Shown here in pieces: positions 1 to 8,528 of a stretch of 64,000 bases of DNA (positions are counted from its first letter, which is position 1; each line of letters opens with the position of its first letter). The stretch comes from Mycobacterium heidelbergense (GTDB lineage: Bacteria; Actinomycetota; Actinomycetes; Mycobacteriales; Mycobacteriaceae). Location: assembly GCF_010730745.1 (NCBI RefSeq), contig NZ_AP022615.1, positions 4,216,001 through 4,280,000 of the forward strand, given 5' to 3'. The translations under genes were made by a program, and so were the position numbers. The notes beneath the pieces were generated by a model. That model was not told the DNA's origin. It saw only the letters and a program-made list of their open reading frames with translations, and did not search any database.

Positions 1-129
1 TTCGCCCCGCTGCGGTTGCCGCCGGATCTGGATTTCACCGCGCTGTTCCACGGTGTCGACGAACGGGTACCCATCGACGCGTTGAGGTTCGGCACCGATG
101 TGCTGGCGCACTTCCTGACACACTGCTAA
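1..129 (+). CDS. M20-family peptidase, C-terminal fragment
   Basis: Frame 1 is open from the window edge and encodes 42 residues ending at TAA. The segment GVDERVPIDALRFGT followed by a hydrophobic tail is typical of the end of ArgE/DapE/CPG2-type zinc peptidases, where the arginine-containing GVDERVP stretch contributes to the substrate pocket. The catalytic metal-binding part lies outside the window. A PEBP gene follows on the same strand, the order seen for Rv2141c-Rv2140c in M. tuberculosis (from memory), which supports the call. Substrate unknown. Confidence 0.7.
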   Translation, partial: FAPLRLPPDLDFTALFHGVDERVPIDALRFGTDVLAHFLTHC

Positions 130-193
130 TCGGAAAAGATGGGGCTAATCGGAAACAGATGAAGCTAGTGAACAAGACACGAGAGGACCGCCC

Positions 194-724
194 ATGAGCC
201 TGCCGCCCGACCCGTACGACGCGCTGCCCAAGCTGCCGTCGTTCAGCCTGACCTCGAACTCGATCACCAACGGTCAGCCGCTGGCCACGGCGCAGATCAG
301 CGGGATCCTCGGCGCCGGCGGAGAGGACGTCAGCCCGCAGCTGAGCTGGTCGGGATTCCCCGACGAGACCCGCAGCTTCGCGGTGACCGTCTACGACCCG
401 GACGCCCCGACGCTGTCCGGGTTCTGGCACTGGGCGGTGGCCAACCTGCCCGCCGACGTCACGGAGTTGCCCGACAACGCCGGCGACGGCAATGAGCTGC
501 CGGGCGGCGCGCTGACGCTGGTCAACGACGCCGGAATGCGCCGTTACGTCGGCGCCGCACCGCCGCCGGGCCACGGGCCGCATCGCTACTACGTCGCCGT
601 GCATGCCGTGGACGTCGACAAGCTCGACCTGCCCGAGGACGCCAGCCCCGCTTTTCTCGGGTTCAACCTGTTCCAGCACGCGATCGCGCGCGCCTACATC
701 TACGGCACCTACGAACAGAAGTAG
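194..724 (+). CDS. YbhB/YbcL family Raf kinase inhibitor-like (PEBP) protein
   Basis: A 176-aa cytoplasmic protein of the phosphatidylethanolamine-binding family, similar in length to the bacterial YbhB group and the M. tuberculosis Rv2140c type. Visible family motifs are YDPDAPT near residue 73, the HW pair just after it, and the anion-pocket motif GHGPHRYY near residue 128. The ATG start is preceded by a GAGAGGA ribosome binding site at a good distance. No signal peptide or membrane segment. It is convergent with the PE gene. Family members bind small anionic ligands; the physiological partner is unknown. Confidence 0.9.
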   Translation: MSLPPDPYDALPKLPSFSLTSNSITNGQPLATAQISGILGAGGEDVSPQLSWSGFPDETRSFAVTVYDPDAPTLSGFWHWAVANLPADVTELPDNAGDGNELPGGALTLVNDAGMRRYVGAAPPPGHGPHRYYVAVHAVDVDKLDLPEDASPAFLGFNLFQHAIARAYIYGTYEQK

Positions 725-733
725 CGGAACCCG

Positions 734-2188
734 CTATCCCACGGGTGTGATCGCGTTGGCGAGCTGTTGGGGCAGGTAGTTCACCAGCCCCGGAAGCAGG
801 CCCGAGAAGGGCGTGCCGCCGAGCGTCACGTCCACCGGGACGCCAATGCCCGCGGCACCCAGGTCAACCGTGGCCGTAATCGGGTGCGGCGCAACAAGAA
901 TCCCGTCGAAGGGCACGTTCATGGTGACCGGTATCGCGAGGTGATCGACGTCCATTGTCATCGTCATGGTCACGTGGGTCTCCCCGTTGAGGAAGCCGTT
1001 GGCGACGACGGCCGGGGCGTCGACGATTGCGGTGAGCGCTCCCACACCGTTCCCGGTCTGCACTGCCTGCACAAACGTCGTCGCGCTGGTGGCGAGCGCG
1101 TCCAGTCCGGCGAGCGGCGGACCGATCGCGCTGAAGCCGAGTGACGATGGCAGCCCGAAGAAGGCGTCGAGCTCGATGGGGGGCGTCTGGTGCACCTGCA
1201 GCGTCGGGGTCACCGAGACCTCCGGGTTCGTGAGCACATCGATCACGTTGGCGTAGTTCTGCGCCAGCTGTGCGGGGATGGAGCCGGTGGGAAACAGGCC
1301 GGTGAGGTTCTGCGCCAGCTGCCCGGGGATGGTGAGGATGGGAAGCAGGTCGCCCGCCGGGCCCACCGGCTTGATGTCCGACGAGTTGCTGGCGTCGATT
1401 CCGGTGACGAAGAGGTTTTTGAAGCCCTGCGCCAGGTCGTTCACCGCGCCGTTGTAATCGCCCGTCGCGAGCGCGTGGTAGGCCATCCCCACGTCGGTCT
1501 GGAAGACGGGCAGGGTGGTCGCGAAGCCCTGGCCCGCGAGCTGTAGCGACGTGGTGATCGTCTGGGCGTAGCCGATCTGCTGGTTGACGAACCGCTGCAG
1601 CAGAGCCCCCGGGTTGAAGGCCGAGAGCCGCTGCATGCCGGCCTGAAAGGTGGTCGGCAGGTTCGCCAACTCCGCGGGGAGGTTCTGGATGCCGGTGGCA
1701 AGCGCCGTGGCGACCGTCCGCCCGTAGACCTGCTGGTTGGCGACGACCTGCCGGAGGACCGGGAACGGGTCGGCAACCCAGGCGTTCCCGAGGCTTTGTA
1801 GGTTGGTGGCGGTGTTGGCGAAGAGGGTTTGGTAAGGGCCGGCGGCGGCGCCGACGGCGCCCGCGCCGGGTGCGGCGGGGTTCGCCAGGCTCTGCTGGGC
1901 ATTGGCGATCTCGGTGCTGAGGTAGGCCGCCGCGCCGCCGTTCAACAGGCGCACGAAGTCGTCATGAAACGCCGCCGTTCGGGCGCCCAACGCCTGGAAT
2001 TCCTGGCCGTACTGGCTGAACAGCCGCGAAATCGCGATCGACACCTCGTCGGCGGCCCCGGTCACGATCTCGGTCGTGGGGCCCGAGGCCACCGTAATGG
2101 CCTGCCCCAACGTTGTGCCGATGTCTGCCAGATTCCCGGCCGCGGTCGTCACCGTCTCCGGCGTCGTGATCACGAACGACAACGCCAT
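734..2188 (-). CDS. PE family protein with a non-PGRS C-terminal domain
   Basis: 484 aa from the chosen ATG. Residues 1-100 form a PE domain: the conserved start MALSFVITTPETV, two predicted helices, and the type VII export signal YLSTE (YxxxE) at residues 89-93. The remaining ~380 residues are Ala/Leu/Gly-rich but lack the GGAGG repeats of PE_PGRS proteins. They read as an ordered domain with Pro- and Gln-rich helices, then a beta-rich end. An upstream start at 2233 would add 15 charged residues ahead of the PE signature and is less likely. AGGGGAG lies directly before the chosen ATG. There is no PPE partner next to it. Probably exported or surface-located; function unknown. Confidence 0.85.
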   Translation of the reverse strand: MALSFVITTPETVTTAAGNLADIGTTLGQAITVASGPTTEIVTGAADEVSIAISRLFSQYGQEFQALGARTAAFHDDFVRLLNGGAAAYLSTEIANAQQSLANPAAPGAGAVGAAAGPYQTLFANTATNLQSLGNAWVADPFPVLRQVVANQQVYGRTVATALATGIQNLPAELANLPTTFQAGMQRLSAFNPGALLQRFVNQQIGYAQTITTSLQLAGQGFATTLPVFQTDVGMAYHALATGDYNGAVNDLAQGFKNLFVTGIDASNSSDIKPVGPAGDLLPILTIPGQLAQNLTGLFPTGSIPAQLAQNYANVIDVLTNPEVSVTPTLQVHQTPPIELDAFFGLPSSLGFSAIGPPLAGLDALATSATTFVQAVQTGNGVGALTAIVDAPAVVANGFLNGETHVTMTMTMDVDHLAIPVTMNVPFDGILVAPHPITATVDLGAAGIGVPVDVTLGGTPFSGLLPGLVNYLPQQLANAITPVG

Positions 2189-2277
2189 CTCCCCTGACTC
2201 ATGCCTTGGCCGTACCCGCACTGAACGGAACAAACTGTAACGTGTTCTACCCGGCTATGGCGGCGACTTGGCCCGAT

Positions 2278-3372
2278 TCAGCCCGGCGGTCTCCCCGGTC
2301 CGGGGGCCGCGGACCCGACCGCCTCGCTGAGGGAGGCGAACCCGCCGTCGTGCAGCCGCCGGGCGATGCCGTCGTGAATGTGCTTGGGCCACAAGCCCCC
2401 GCCGTAGATGAAGCCGGTATAGCCCTGCAGCAGCGACGCGCCCGCGGTGATCCGGTCCCACGCGTCGTCGGCGGTCTCGATGCCGCCGACGCTGATCAGC
2501 GCCAGGCGGCCGCCGACCCGGCCGTAGAGGCGGCGCAGCACCTCGCAGGCGCGGCGCGCCAGCGGTGGCCCGGAGATGCCGCCGGCACCCAGCCCGTCGG
2601 CCCCGGGCGTGACCAGGCCGTCGCGCGACACCGTGGTGTTGGTGGCGACGATGCCCGCCAGGCCCAGCTCGACGGCCAGGTCCGCGATGTCGTCGATGTC
2701 GGAGTCGGAGACATCGGGCGCGATCTTCACCAGGACCGGTGTGGACGTCGCCGAGGCTTCCACCAGGACGGCCTCCAGGATGGGCCGCAGCGCCGCGACG
2801 GCCTGCAGGTCGCGCAGGCCCGGCGTGTTCGGCGAGCTGACGTTGACCACCAGATACGACGCCAGCGGGCCGACCAGCCGGGCGCTCGCCCGGTAATCGG
2901 CGACCGCGTCGGCGGCCGGGGTCGTCTTCGTCTTGCCGATGTTGACCCCGATCGGCACCTCGGGTCGGTGGCGGGCGAGCCGGATCGCCAGCGCGCCCGC
3001 GCCCCGATTGTTGAACCCCATCCGGTTCAGCAGGGCTCGGTCGGCGGGCAGCCGAAACAGGCGGGGGGCCGGGTTGCCGGGCTGCGGGCGGGCGGTGACG
3101 GTGCCGACCTCCGCATAACCGAAACCCAAAGCGCCCCAGGTGAGTAGCCCCATGCCGTCCTTGTCGAAGCCGGCGGCCAGCCCGAGCGGCCCGGGGAAGC
3201 GCACGCCGAACACCGTGCTGGCCAGCACCGGATCGCTCGGGCCCAGCAGCCGGTGCAGCACCCGCCGCGCCGCACCGATGGCGGTCGCGCCGCGCAGAAA
3301 AGCGAAAGCCAGCGTGTGGATGCGCTCGGGCGGGAGCACGAAAAGCAGCCGGCGCACGAGCCGGTACATCAC
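2278..3372 (-). CDS. pyrD: Dihydroorotate dehydrogenase (quinone), class 2
   Basis: 364 aa. Oxidises dihydroorotate to orotate in pyrimidine synthesis, passing electrons through FMN to membrane quinone. The N-terminal amphipathic, Arg/Leu-rich helix (residues 1-40) is the membrane-associating extension of class 2 enzymes. The TIM barrel shows AAGFDKDG, GFNNRGA, and SSPNTPGLRDLQ, whose serine is the class 2 catalytic base, then GGISGPPL and SVGGI for FMN phosphate binding. Starts are GTG at 3372 or ATG at 3369, both overlapping the stop of the upstream DUF5703 gene, so translation is probably coupled. Confidence 0.95.
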   Translation of the reverse strand: MMYRLVRRLLFVLPPERIHTLAFAFLRGATAIGAARRVLHRLLGPSDPVLASTVFGVRFPGPLGLAAGFDKDGMGLLTWGALGFGYAEVGTVTARPQPGNPAPRLFRLPADRALLNRMGFNNRGAGALAIRLARHRPEVPIGVNIGKTKTTPAADAVADYRASARLVGPLASYLVVNVSSPNTPGLRDLQAVAALRPILEAVLVEASATSTPVLVKIAPDVSDSDIDDIADLAVELGLAGIVATNTTVSRDGLVTPGADGLGAGGISGPPLARRACEVLRRLYGRVGGRLALISVGGIETADDAWDRITAGASLLQGYTGFIYGGGLWPKHIHDGIARRLHDGGFASLSEAVGSAAPGPGRPPG

Positions 3373-3623
3373 AGCTCGGGCTGGTCGGGCCGCCGGCTAT
3401 CCAGGCGAGACTTCTTGCGGCGCAACAACACCCGCCTGCTGCCGTCGGTGTAGAGCCGCACCCGTGTCAGCTCCCAGCCGCGATATTCGGCCTCGATGGA
3501 CAGCCGGGTGGAGGCGCTGAGCCGGGTCACCTCGGGCGGCAGGCGCAGCGGTATCCACTCGTATTCGTCGGACATCTCGGTGTCCCAGCCCGCGGGCAGC
3601 CGACTCCACCGTGGCGCCGTCAC
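3369..3623 (-). CDS. DUF5703 family small protein
   Basis: 84 aa, soluble, with a conserved pattern of DEYEWIPLRLPPEVTR in the middle and a strongly basic end LLRRKKSRLD. The GTG start overlaps the lppL stop as GTGA, and its own stop overlaps the pyrD start, so lppL, this gene and pyrD look like one translationally coupled operon. Its molecular function is not known. The basic tail might bind nucleic acid or membrane, but that is only inference. Confidence 0.75.
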   Translation of the reverse strand: MTAPRWSRLPAGWDTEMSDEYEWIPLRLPPEVTRLSASTRLSIEAEYRGWELTRVRLYTDGSRRVLLRRKKSRLDSRRPDQPEL

Positions 3624-4687
3624 GGGCCGCCCGCCGCGTGCTCGACGATCTGGACGCCCGCACCCGACCCCGACACCACGTACAAGGTGTCCGACGCTTC
3701 GTCAAAGGCCAACGAGTTGGGTTGCTGCACGGTTGGGTATCGCGCCCTTTCGACGGGAATTCCGGTTGACAGATCGTAACCAATGACCATGTTCGACGCG
3801 GTTTGGGACACCCAGGCCAGCGCGCGGGAGCCGGCCAGGCCGTAGGGGGACTGCCGCACCGGGTAGGCCTGGCGCAGGATCAGCGGGTCGACACCGTAGA
3901 CCAGCAGTTGGCCGCCGCGGGTGTCGGCGACCAACACCCGCCCCAGCGGATCGGCGGCCAGCGTGGTCGCGCCCTCGCCGGCCCGCAGCGCCTGCTCGAC
4001 GCGGCCATCGGCGCCGATCGTCGTCACCGAGGTCTGCCCACGGTCCAGGACTACCGTCGTATTTCCTTGGGTGGCAAGGGAATCGACGCGCGCGAAGATC
4101 TTGTTCCGGCCGACGGCCGTCGCGTCGCCCACCGCGTCCGGCGTCCGGGAGGCAAGGGTGTAGACGGCGCCGTCGGCGCTGCCCAACACCAGCTTTCCGT
4201 CGGCCCGCCGGGCGATCGCGGTGAATTCGGCCTCCCGGGCGTCGGCGACGGGCACCCGCGCCGCGCGGCCGGTCGACAGGTCGACCGCGAAGTAGCCGCC
4301 CCGGGTCGCCAGGTAGGCCGTGCCGCGGCCGTCGCCGGTCAGCGCGGTCGCCGAGCCCGGCAGGGCGACGACGCGCGGCGCGTCGTGCGGGTCGCCGAAC
4401 TCGGTGAGGCTGGCGGGCGCCGCGGCGTCGGCGCCGGGGGCCAGGACCGCCAAGCGGTGGGTGCCGGCGTCGAAGACGGCCGCGGTGGCGTGGCCGTCCA
4501 GCGGGCACACCGCGCCAGCGGGGCGCTGAGACGCCGGCGGCGATTGGGCGGGTTGCGCCGGTTCTATCGTGGGCGGGGCGCTGTGGAGCGGATTCGCCGA
4601 ACAGCCAGCACATCCGGCGATCAACGCCAGCAAAGGCAGCACGCACCGTCGAACTGAGTATTTTTCTCGTCCATGCCGTCGCAGCAA
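3620..4687 (-). CDS. lppL: Lipoprotein LppL, beta-propeller type
   Basis: 355 aa. The N-terminus has a basic n-region (RR, K), a hydrophobic stretch LPLLALIAGC and a lipobox (IAGC) around residue 26, so it is predicted to be lipidated and exported. The rest contains repeated beta-strand blocks with short Gly/Asp turns, such as VALPGSATALTGDG and AADPLGRVLVADTRGG, consistent with an NHL/YVTN-like beta-propeller. The start is TTG at 4687, with a GAGGGACGG site just upstream; no ATG or GTG in frame gives a complete signal peptide. It sits upstream of pyrD as Rv2138 does. Role unknown. Confidence 0.8.
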   Translation of the reverse strand: MLRRHGREKYSVRRCVLPLLALIAGCAGCSANPLHSAPPTIEPAQPAQSPPASQRPAGAVCPLDGHATAAVFDAGTHRLAVLAPGADAAAPASLTEFGDPHDAPRVVALPGSATALTGDGRGTAYLATRGGYFAVDLSTGRAARVPVADAREAEFTAIARRADGKLVLGSADGAVYTLASRTPDAVGDATAVGRNKIFARVDSLATQGNTTVVLDRGQTSVTTIGADGRVEQALRAGEGATTLAADPLGRVLVADTRGGQLLVYGVDPLILRQAYPVRQSPYGLAGSRALAWVSQTASNMVIGYDLSTGIPVERARYPTVQQPNSLAFDEASDTLYVVSGSGAGVQIVEHAAGGP

Positions 4688-4785
4688 TTACCGTCCCTCG
4701 CCCAACCAACGTGAAAGTCAAATCTTAGGGAACGGTTTCGCATCCAATATGGCCATGTCGCCCACATCGGGTCGTTCTGGAGAGG

Positions 4786-4791
4786 TATGGT
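4786..4791 (+). promoter_or_regulatory. Candidate -10 element, leaderless start
   Basis: TATGGT fits the mycobacterial TANNNT -10 and lies six bases before the ATG at 4798, so transcription would begin at or near the start codon. There is no good ribosome binding site, which agrees with a leaderless mRNA. Confidence 0.45.
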
Positions 4792-4797
4792 CGCGTC

Positions 4798-5100
4798 ATG
4801 ACCGTCATCGTTGACCGGCATATCGCGGAGAAAGAGTTTGCTGTCGAAGACATATCGACAGGCATCTTCGCCAGCGGATACGGGCAAGTCGGTGATGGGC
4901 GCAGTTTTTCCTTCCATATCGAGCATCGGTCTCTCGTCGTCGAGGTTTACCGGCCGTGCCTGGCCGGGCCCGTTCCGCAGGCCGAAGAGGTGGTGGCCAG
5001 GGCGGCCCGCAGCCTGGTCGACATCGACCTCACCGACGAGCGCAGCCTGATCGCCGCGGTGCGCGACTCGGTCGCCCGCGCGGTGCCGGTCTCGGGCTAG
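4798..5100 (+). CDS. Conserved hypothetical protein (Rv2137c position)
   Basis: 100 aa, acidic, no signal peptide or membrane segment. The sequence alternates beta-like strands (SFSFHIEHRSLVVEVYRP) with a helix EEVVARAARSLVDIDLTDE. No domain recognised. It starts the plus-strand run to mshC. In M. tuberculosis a membrane protein gene of the UppP family (Rv2136c) is expected between this position and the phosphatase gene, but here only 54 bases separate them. Confidence 0.7.
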   Translation: MTVIVDRHIAEKEFAVEDISTGIFASGYGQVGDGRSFSFHIEHRSLVVEVYRPCLAGPVPQAEEVVARAARSLVDIDLTDERSLIAAVRDSVARAVPVSG

Positions 5101-5141
5101 TGGCGATCGCCAGCGCGGCGTAGCCGACCGCGCACACCGGG

Positions 5142-5147
5142 TACGGT
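5142..5147 (+). promoter_or_regulatory. Candidate -10 element for the phosphatase gene
   Basis: TACGGT, seven bases upstream of the GTG at 5155; matches TANNNT followed by a leaderless start. No ribosome binding site is visible between this hexamer and the codon. Confidence 0.4.
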
Positions 5148-5154
5148 CGTCGTC

Positions 5155-5853
5155 GTGACCGTCATCCTGTTACGGCACGGCCGTTCCACCTCGAACACCG
5201 CCGGCGTCCTGGCCGGTCGTTCGGAGGGCGTCGACCTCGACGACAAGGGCCGCGAGCAGGCCGCCGGGCTGATCGATCGGATCGGCGACCTGCCGATCCG
5301 GGCGGTGGTCAGCTCGCCGCTGCTGCGCTGCCGGCGCACCGTCGAGCCGCTCGCCGAAGCGCTGTGCCTCGAGCCGCTGATCGACGACCGGCTCGCCGAG
5401 GTGGACTACGGCGAATGGACGGGCCGCAAGATCGGTGAGTTGGCCAAGGAGCCGCTGTGGCGGGTGGTCCAGGCCCACCCCAGCGCGGCGGAGTTCCCCG
5501 GCGGCGAGGGTTTGGCCCAGGTGCAGGCGCGCGCCGTCGCCGCCGTGCGCGAACACGACCGGCGGCTGGGCGGTGATGCGCTATGGGTCGCCTGCACTCA
5601 CGGTGACGTCATCAAGGCCGTCATCGCCGACGCCTACGGCATGCACCTGGATGGGTTCCAGCGCGTCACCGCCGACCCGGGCTCGGTGAGCGTCATCAGT
5701 TACACCCCGCTGCGTCCGTTCGTGTTGCACGTCAACCACACTGGCGCGCGGCTGGCCGCCGCGTTGCGCGCGGGGCCCCCGCCGGAGGGCAAGCCGGAGA
5801 GCGACGGGGCGGTGCCGTCGGCCGACGCGGTGGTCGGCGGCTCGACCGATTGA
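5155..5853 (+). CDS. Histidine phosphatase family protein (MSMEG_4193 type)
   Basis: 232 aa. The branch-2 histidine phosphatase signature LLRHGRSTSN starts at residue 5 and contains the nucleophilic His and Arg. A second Arg is in SSPLLRCRRT, the acid/base Glu in EVDYGEWTG, and the second catalytic His in ACTHGDV near residue 147. The gene follows the small hypothetical gene and precedes DUF3090 and the SCO1664-like gene, an actinobacterial block also found as Rv2135c-Rv2133c. The substrate is not known; it acts in the cytoplasm. The C-terminal ~30 residues are low-complexity Pro/Gly/Asp. Confidence 0.88.
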   Translation: MTVILLRHGRSTSNTAGVLAGRSEGVDLDDKGREQAAGLIDRIGDLPIRAVVSSPLLRCRRTVEPLAEALCLEPLIDDRLAEVDYGEWTGRKIGELAKEPLWRVVQAHPSAAEFPGGEGLAQVQARAVAAVREHDRRLGGDALWVACTHGDVIKAVIADAYGMHLDGFQRVTADPGSVSVISYTPLRPFVLHVNHTGARLAAALRAGPPPEGKPESDGAVPSADAVVGGSTD

Positions 5854-5916
5854 TTCCGCTCCGGCCGGGCAATCGCATCGCACGGCGACGGCAACAGCCG
5901 GTATTTTGGAGGTGCC

Positions 5917-6504
5917 ATGGCCCGCGCAATTCATGTCTTCCGCACACCCGACCGCTTCGTGGCTGGGACCGTTGGCCAGCCCGGAAATCGCACCTTTTAC
6001 ATCCAAGCGGTGGGCGATTCCCGTGTGGTGTCGGTGGTATTGGAGAAGCAACAGGTCGCGGTGCTCGCGGAACGCATCGGCGCGCTGCTGCTCGAGGTGA
6101 ACCGCAGGTTCGGCACACCGGTTCCCCCGGAACCCACCGAGGTCGACGACCTGAACCCGTTGATCACACCGGTCGACGCCGAGTTCCGGGTCGGGACGAT
6201 GGGCCTGGGCTGGGACTCGGAGGCCCAGACCGTGGTGGTCGAATTGCTGGCCGTCACCGACGCCGAGTTCGACGCGTCGGTGGTGCTCGACGACACCGAG
6301 GAGGGTCCCGACGCGGTGCGGGTGTTCTTGACGCCGGAGTCGGCGCGGCAGTTCGCCACTCGTTCCAATCGCGTCATCTCGGCGGGACGTCCGCCATGCC
6401 CGCTGTGCGACGAGCCGCTGGACCCGGAGGGCCATATCTGCGCGCGCACCAACGGCTTCAAGCGCAGCGCGCTGCTCGGGCCTGACGATGAACCCCGGGA
6501 ATAA
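5917..6504 (+). CDS. DUF3090 domain-containing protein
   Basis: 195 aa. The whole length matches the actinobacterial DUF3090 pattern: start MARAIHVFRTPDRFVAGTVG, the acidic centre, and a C-terminal zinc-ribbon-like end CPLCDEPLDPEGHIC with two CxxC-type cysteine groups. ATG has a strong GGAGGT site. It overlaps the next gene by 17 bases, so the two are co-translated. DUF3090 genes almost always accompany the SCO1664-type gene; function unknown, and metal binding is inferred from the cysteines. Confidence 0.88.
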   Translation: MARAIHVFRTPDRFVAGTVGQPGNRTFYIQAVGDSRVVSVVLEKQQVAVLAERIGALLLEVNRRFGTPVPPEPTEVDDLNPLITPVDAEFRVGTMGLGWDSEAQTVVVELLAVTDAEFDASVVLDDTEEGPDAVRVFLTPESARQFATRSNRVISAGRPPCPLCDEPLDPEGHICARTNGFKRSALLGPDDEPRE

Positions 6505-7312
6505 CGGGCATGACGAACGTCGGGCGCTGCGGGACGGCGAGCTGACGGTCCTCGGACGCATCCGCTCGGCCAGCAACGCCACCTTCCTGTGCGAGTCGGC
6601 GCTCGGCGACTCGAACGTGCACTGCGTCTACAAGCCGGTCTCGGGTGAGGCGCCGCTGTGGGATTTTCCCGACGGAACGTTGGCCGGCCGCGAGCTCGCC
6701 GCCTACCTGGTGTCGGCGCGGTTGGGATGGAACCTTGTGCCCTACACGATCATTCGTCACGGGCCCGCGGGTCCGGGCATGCTGCAGCTGTGGGTGGAGC
6801 AGCCCGGTGACGCGGCCGACTCCGATCCCAGGCCCGGACCCGATTTGGTCGACCTGTTTCCCGCCGACAAATTGGAGCCGGGTTATCTGCCGGTGCTGCG
6901 CGCCTACGACTACGCCGGCGACGAGGTGATCCTGATGCACGCCGACGACATCCGGTTGTGGCGGATGGCGGTGTTCGACGTGCTGATCAACAACGCCGAT
7001 CGCAAGGGCGGCCACGTCCTGCGCGACCTCGACGGCCGGGTGTACGGCGTCGACCACGGCGTGTGCCTGCACGTGGAGAACAAGCTGCGCACCGTGTTGT
7101 GGGGCTGGGCGGGCAAGCCGGTCGACGACGAGACCCTGGAGGCTGTGGCAGGGCTGGTCGATGCCCTTGGCGGTTCGCTCGGCGACGAGTTGGCCGGCCT
7201 GATCACCCCGGCGGAAATCGCGGCGCTGCGCGGCCGGGCCCGCGCGCTGCTGGCAGACCCGGTCATGCCCGGACCGAACCGGCATCGTCCGATTCCGTGG
7301 CCGGCGTTCTAG
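6488..7312 (+). CDS. SCO1664 family protein (kinase-like fold)
   Basis: 274 aa. Motifs resemble the PI3/4-kinase-like/HipA-type ATP-binding fold: YKPVSGEAPLWDFPDGTL near the N-terminus, AVFDVLINNADRKGGHVL (a D-x-x-x-N-x-D catalytic-loop pattern) near residue 162, and YGVDHGVCLH, a DFG-like metal motif (GVDHG). Overlaps the DUF3090 gene and is the usual partner of it and of the histidine phosphatase. Substrate unknown; kinase-like activity is inferred from the motifs, not shown. Confidence 0.82.
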   Translation: MNPGNNGHDERRALRDGELTVLGRIRSASNATFLCESALGDSNVHCVYKPVSGEAPLWDFPDGTLAGRELAAYLVSARLGWNLVPYTIIRHGPAGPGMLQLWVEQPGDAADSDPRPGPDLVDLFPADKLEPGYLPVLRAYDYAGDEVILMHADDIRLWRMAVFDVLINNADRKGGHVLRDLDGRVYGVDHGVCLHVENKLRTVLWGWAGKPVDDETLEAVAGLVDALGGSLGDELAGLITPAEIAALRGRARALLADPVMPGPNRHRPIPWPAF

Positions 7313-7343
7313 GGCGGGCTTTGTCGTCGGCGATACTGAAGCG

Positions 7344-8132
7344 GTGAGCCCGCGCGCGGATGAGACGACTGATGCCGCACTGGCCGCCGATCTCGCCGCG
7401 GACGCGGGGGAGTTGCTGCTGAAGGTGCGCGAGGAGGTCGGTTTCGGCCATCCCTGGGCTTTGGGCGACGCGGGGGACAGCCTGGCGAACGCGCTGATCT
7501 TGCGTCGGTTGCGCGCCGAGCGGCCGGGCGACGCGGTGCTCAGCGAGGAGGCCCACGACGATTTGTCGCGGCTGAATCACGACCGGGTGTGGATCATCGA
7601 CCCGTTGGACGGCACCCGCGAGTTCTCCACACCGGGCCGCGACGACTGGGCGGTGCACGTCGCGCTGTGGCAGCGCCCCACCGACGGCCAGCGCGAGATC
7701 ACCGACGCGGCGGTCGCGCTGCCGGCCCGCGGAAACACGGTGTACCGCAGCGACACCGTGACGGCCGGCGCCGCGCGCGTCGGCGTCCCCGCGACCATCC
7801 GGGTGGCCGTCAGCGCGACCCGCCCGCCCGCGGTCCTGCACCGCATGCGGCAGTCGCTGCCCATTCAGCCCGTCGCGATCGGGTCGGCGGGCGCGAAGGC
7901 GATGGCCATCGTCGACGGCGAGGTCGACGCCTACGTGCACGCGGGAGGCCAGTGGGAATGGGACTCGGCGGCGCCGGCCGGGGTGGTGATGGCCGCGGGC
8001 ATGCACGCCTCGAGGCTCGACGGCTCGCCGTTGCGCTACAACCAGCTCGACCCGTACCTGCCCGACTTTGTCATGTGTCGCGCCGAGCTGGCGCCGATCC
8101 TGCTCGGCGCCATCCGCGAGGCGCGGGGCTAG
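7344..8132 (+). CDS. cysQ: 3'-phosphoadenosine 5'-phosphate / inositol monophosphatase family phosphatase
   Basis: 262 aa. Mg2+-dependent phosphatase of the FIG superfamily; the mycobacterial CysQ dephosphorylates PAP/PAPS in sulfate assimilation and can act on inositol phosphates. Metal-binding residues appear as EEAHDD near residue 72, DPLDGTREF near 88-96 and WEWDSAAPAG near 206. The start is GTG. It sits 476 bases upstream of mshC, as Rv2131c precedes Rv2130c, which links sulfur metabolism with mycothiol synthesis. Confidence 0.93.
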   Translation: MSPRADETTDAALAADLAADAGELLLKVREEVGFGHPWALGDAGDSLANALILRRLRAERPGDAVLSEEAHDDLSRLNHDRVWIIDPLDGTREFSTPGRDDWAVHVALWQRPTDGQREITDAAVALPARGNTVYRSDTVTAGAARVGVPATIRVAVSATRPPAVLHRMRQSLPIQPVAIGSAGAKAMAIVDGEVDAYVHAGGQWEWDSAAPAGVVMAAGMHASRLDGSPLRYNQLDPYLPDFVMCRAELAPILLGAIREARG

Positions 8133-8182
8133 CTGTTCGCGGGGCTAGCTGTTCGCTGGGCCATCGAGACTTTCGCTGGCGC

Positions 8183-8245
8183 CATCGAGACTGCGGTGGT
8201 AGCGGCATTCGAGGCGAAAAGCTAGCCGTGGACGCAGGCTCGATG
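8183..8245. repeat. Dispersed intergenic palindromic element, copy 1
   Basis: Arms CATCGAGACTGCG (8183-8195) and CGCAGGCTCGATG (8233-8245) pair with one mismatch. A related sequence in opposite orientation lies at 48174-48234, sharing the arm core, GCGGTGG/AGCG, and an internal GCGAAAAGC/GCCGAAAAGC block. Confidence 0.6.
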
Positions 8246-8402
8246 CCACCAGCGCAGACTCGGCGCCAGCGGCGTCTGGTCACAACCCCCGACGAGCTTG
8301 CGGGCCAGACCGTTAGCACCTGGGTTAGCACCGGACGCACCGCTGGTCAATTGTGTCGCATTGGTCGCACGTGCCACACCAGTCTCTGGACCGGCGGACA
8401 CG

Positions 8403-8482
8403 CGATGTGCCCACCTCAGCGCGACAACGTCGCCGCGCGACAGGCCTACCGTGCGGGTTGTCGCGCTGAGGTGGGCACATCG
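8403..8482. repeat. Perfect 26-bp inverted repeat with 28-base loop
   Basis: Bases 8403-8428 are the exact reverse complement of 8457-8482; the core is GTGCCCACCTCAGCGCGACA. The stem is far longer than needed for termination and has no following T-run, so it is more likely a repeat element or RNA-level structure between two same-strand genes. Confidence 0.85.
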
Positions 8483-8528
8483 GGTGCCCCTCCTCCCGGG
8501 GAGGCCAATGGGGCCGATGTGACAAGGC

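Noticed and set aside
8403..8482. Rho-independent terminator of cysQ
   Set aside because: It begins about 270 bases after the stop, has no T-run, and the 26-bp perfect stem and 28-base loop are not typical.
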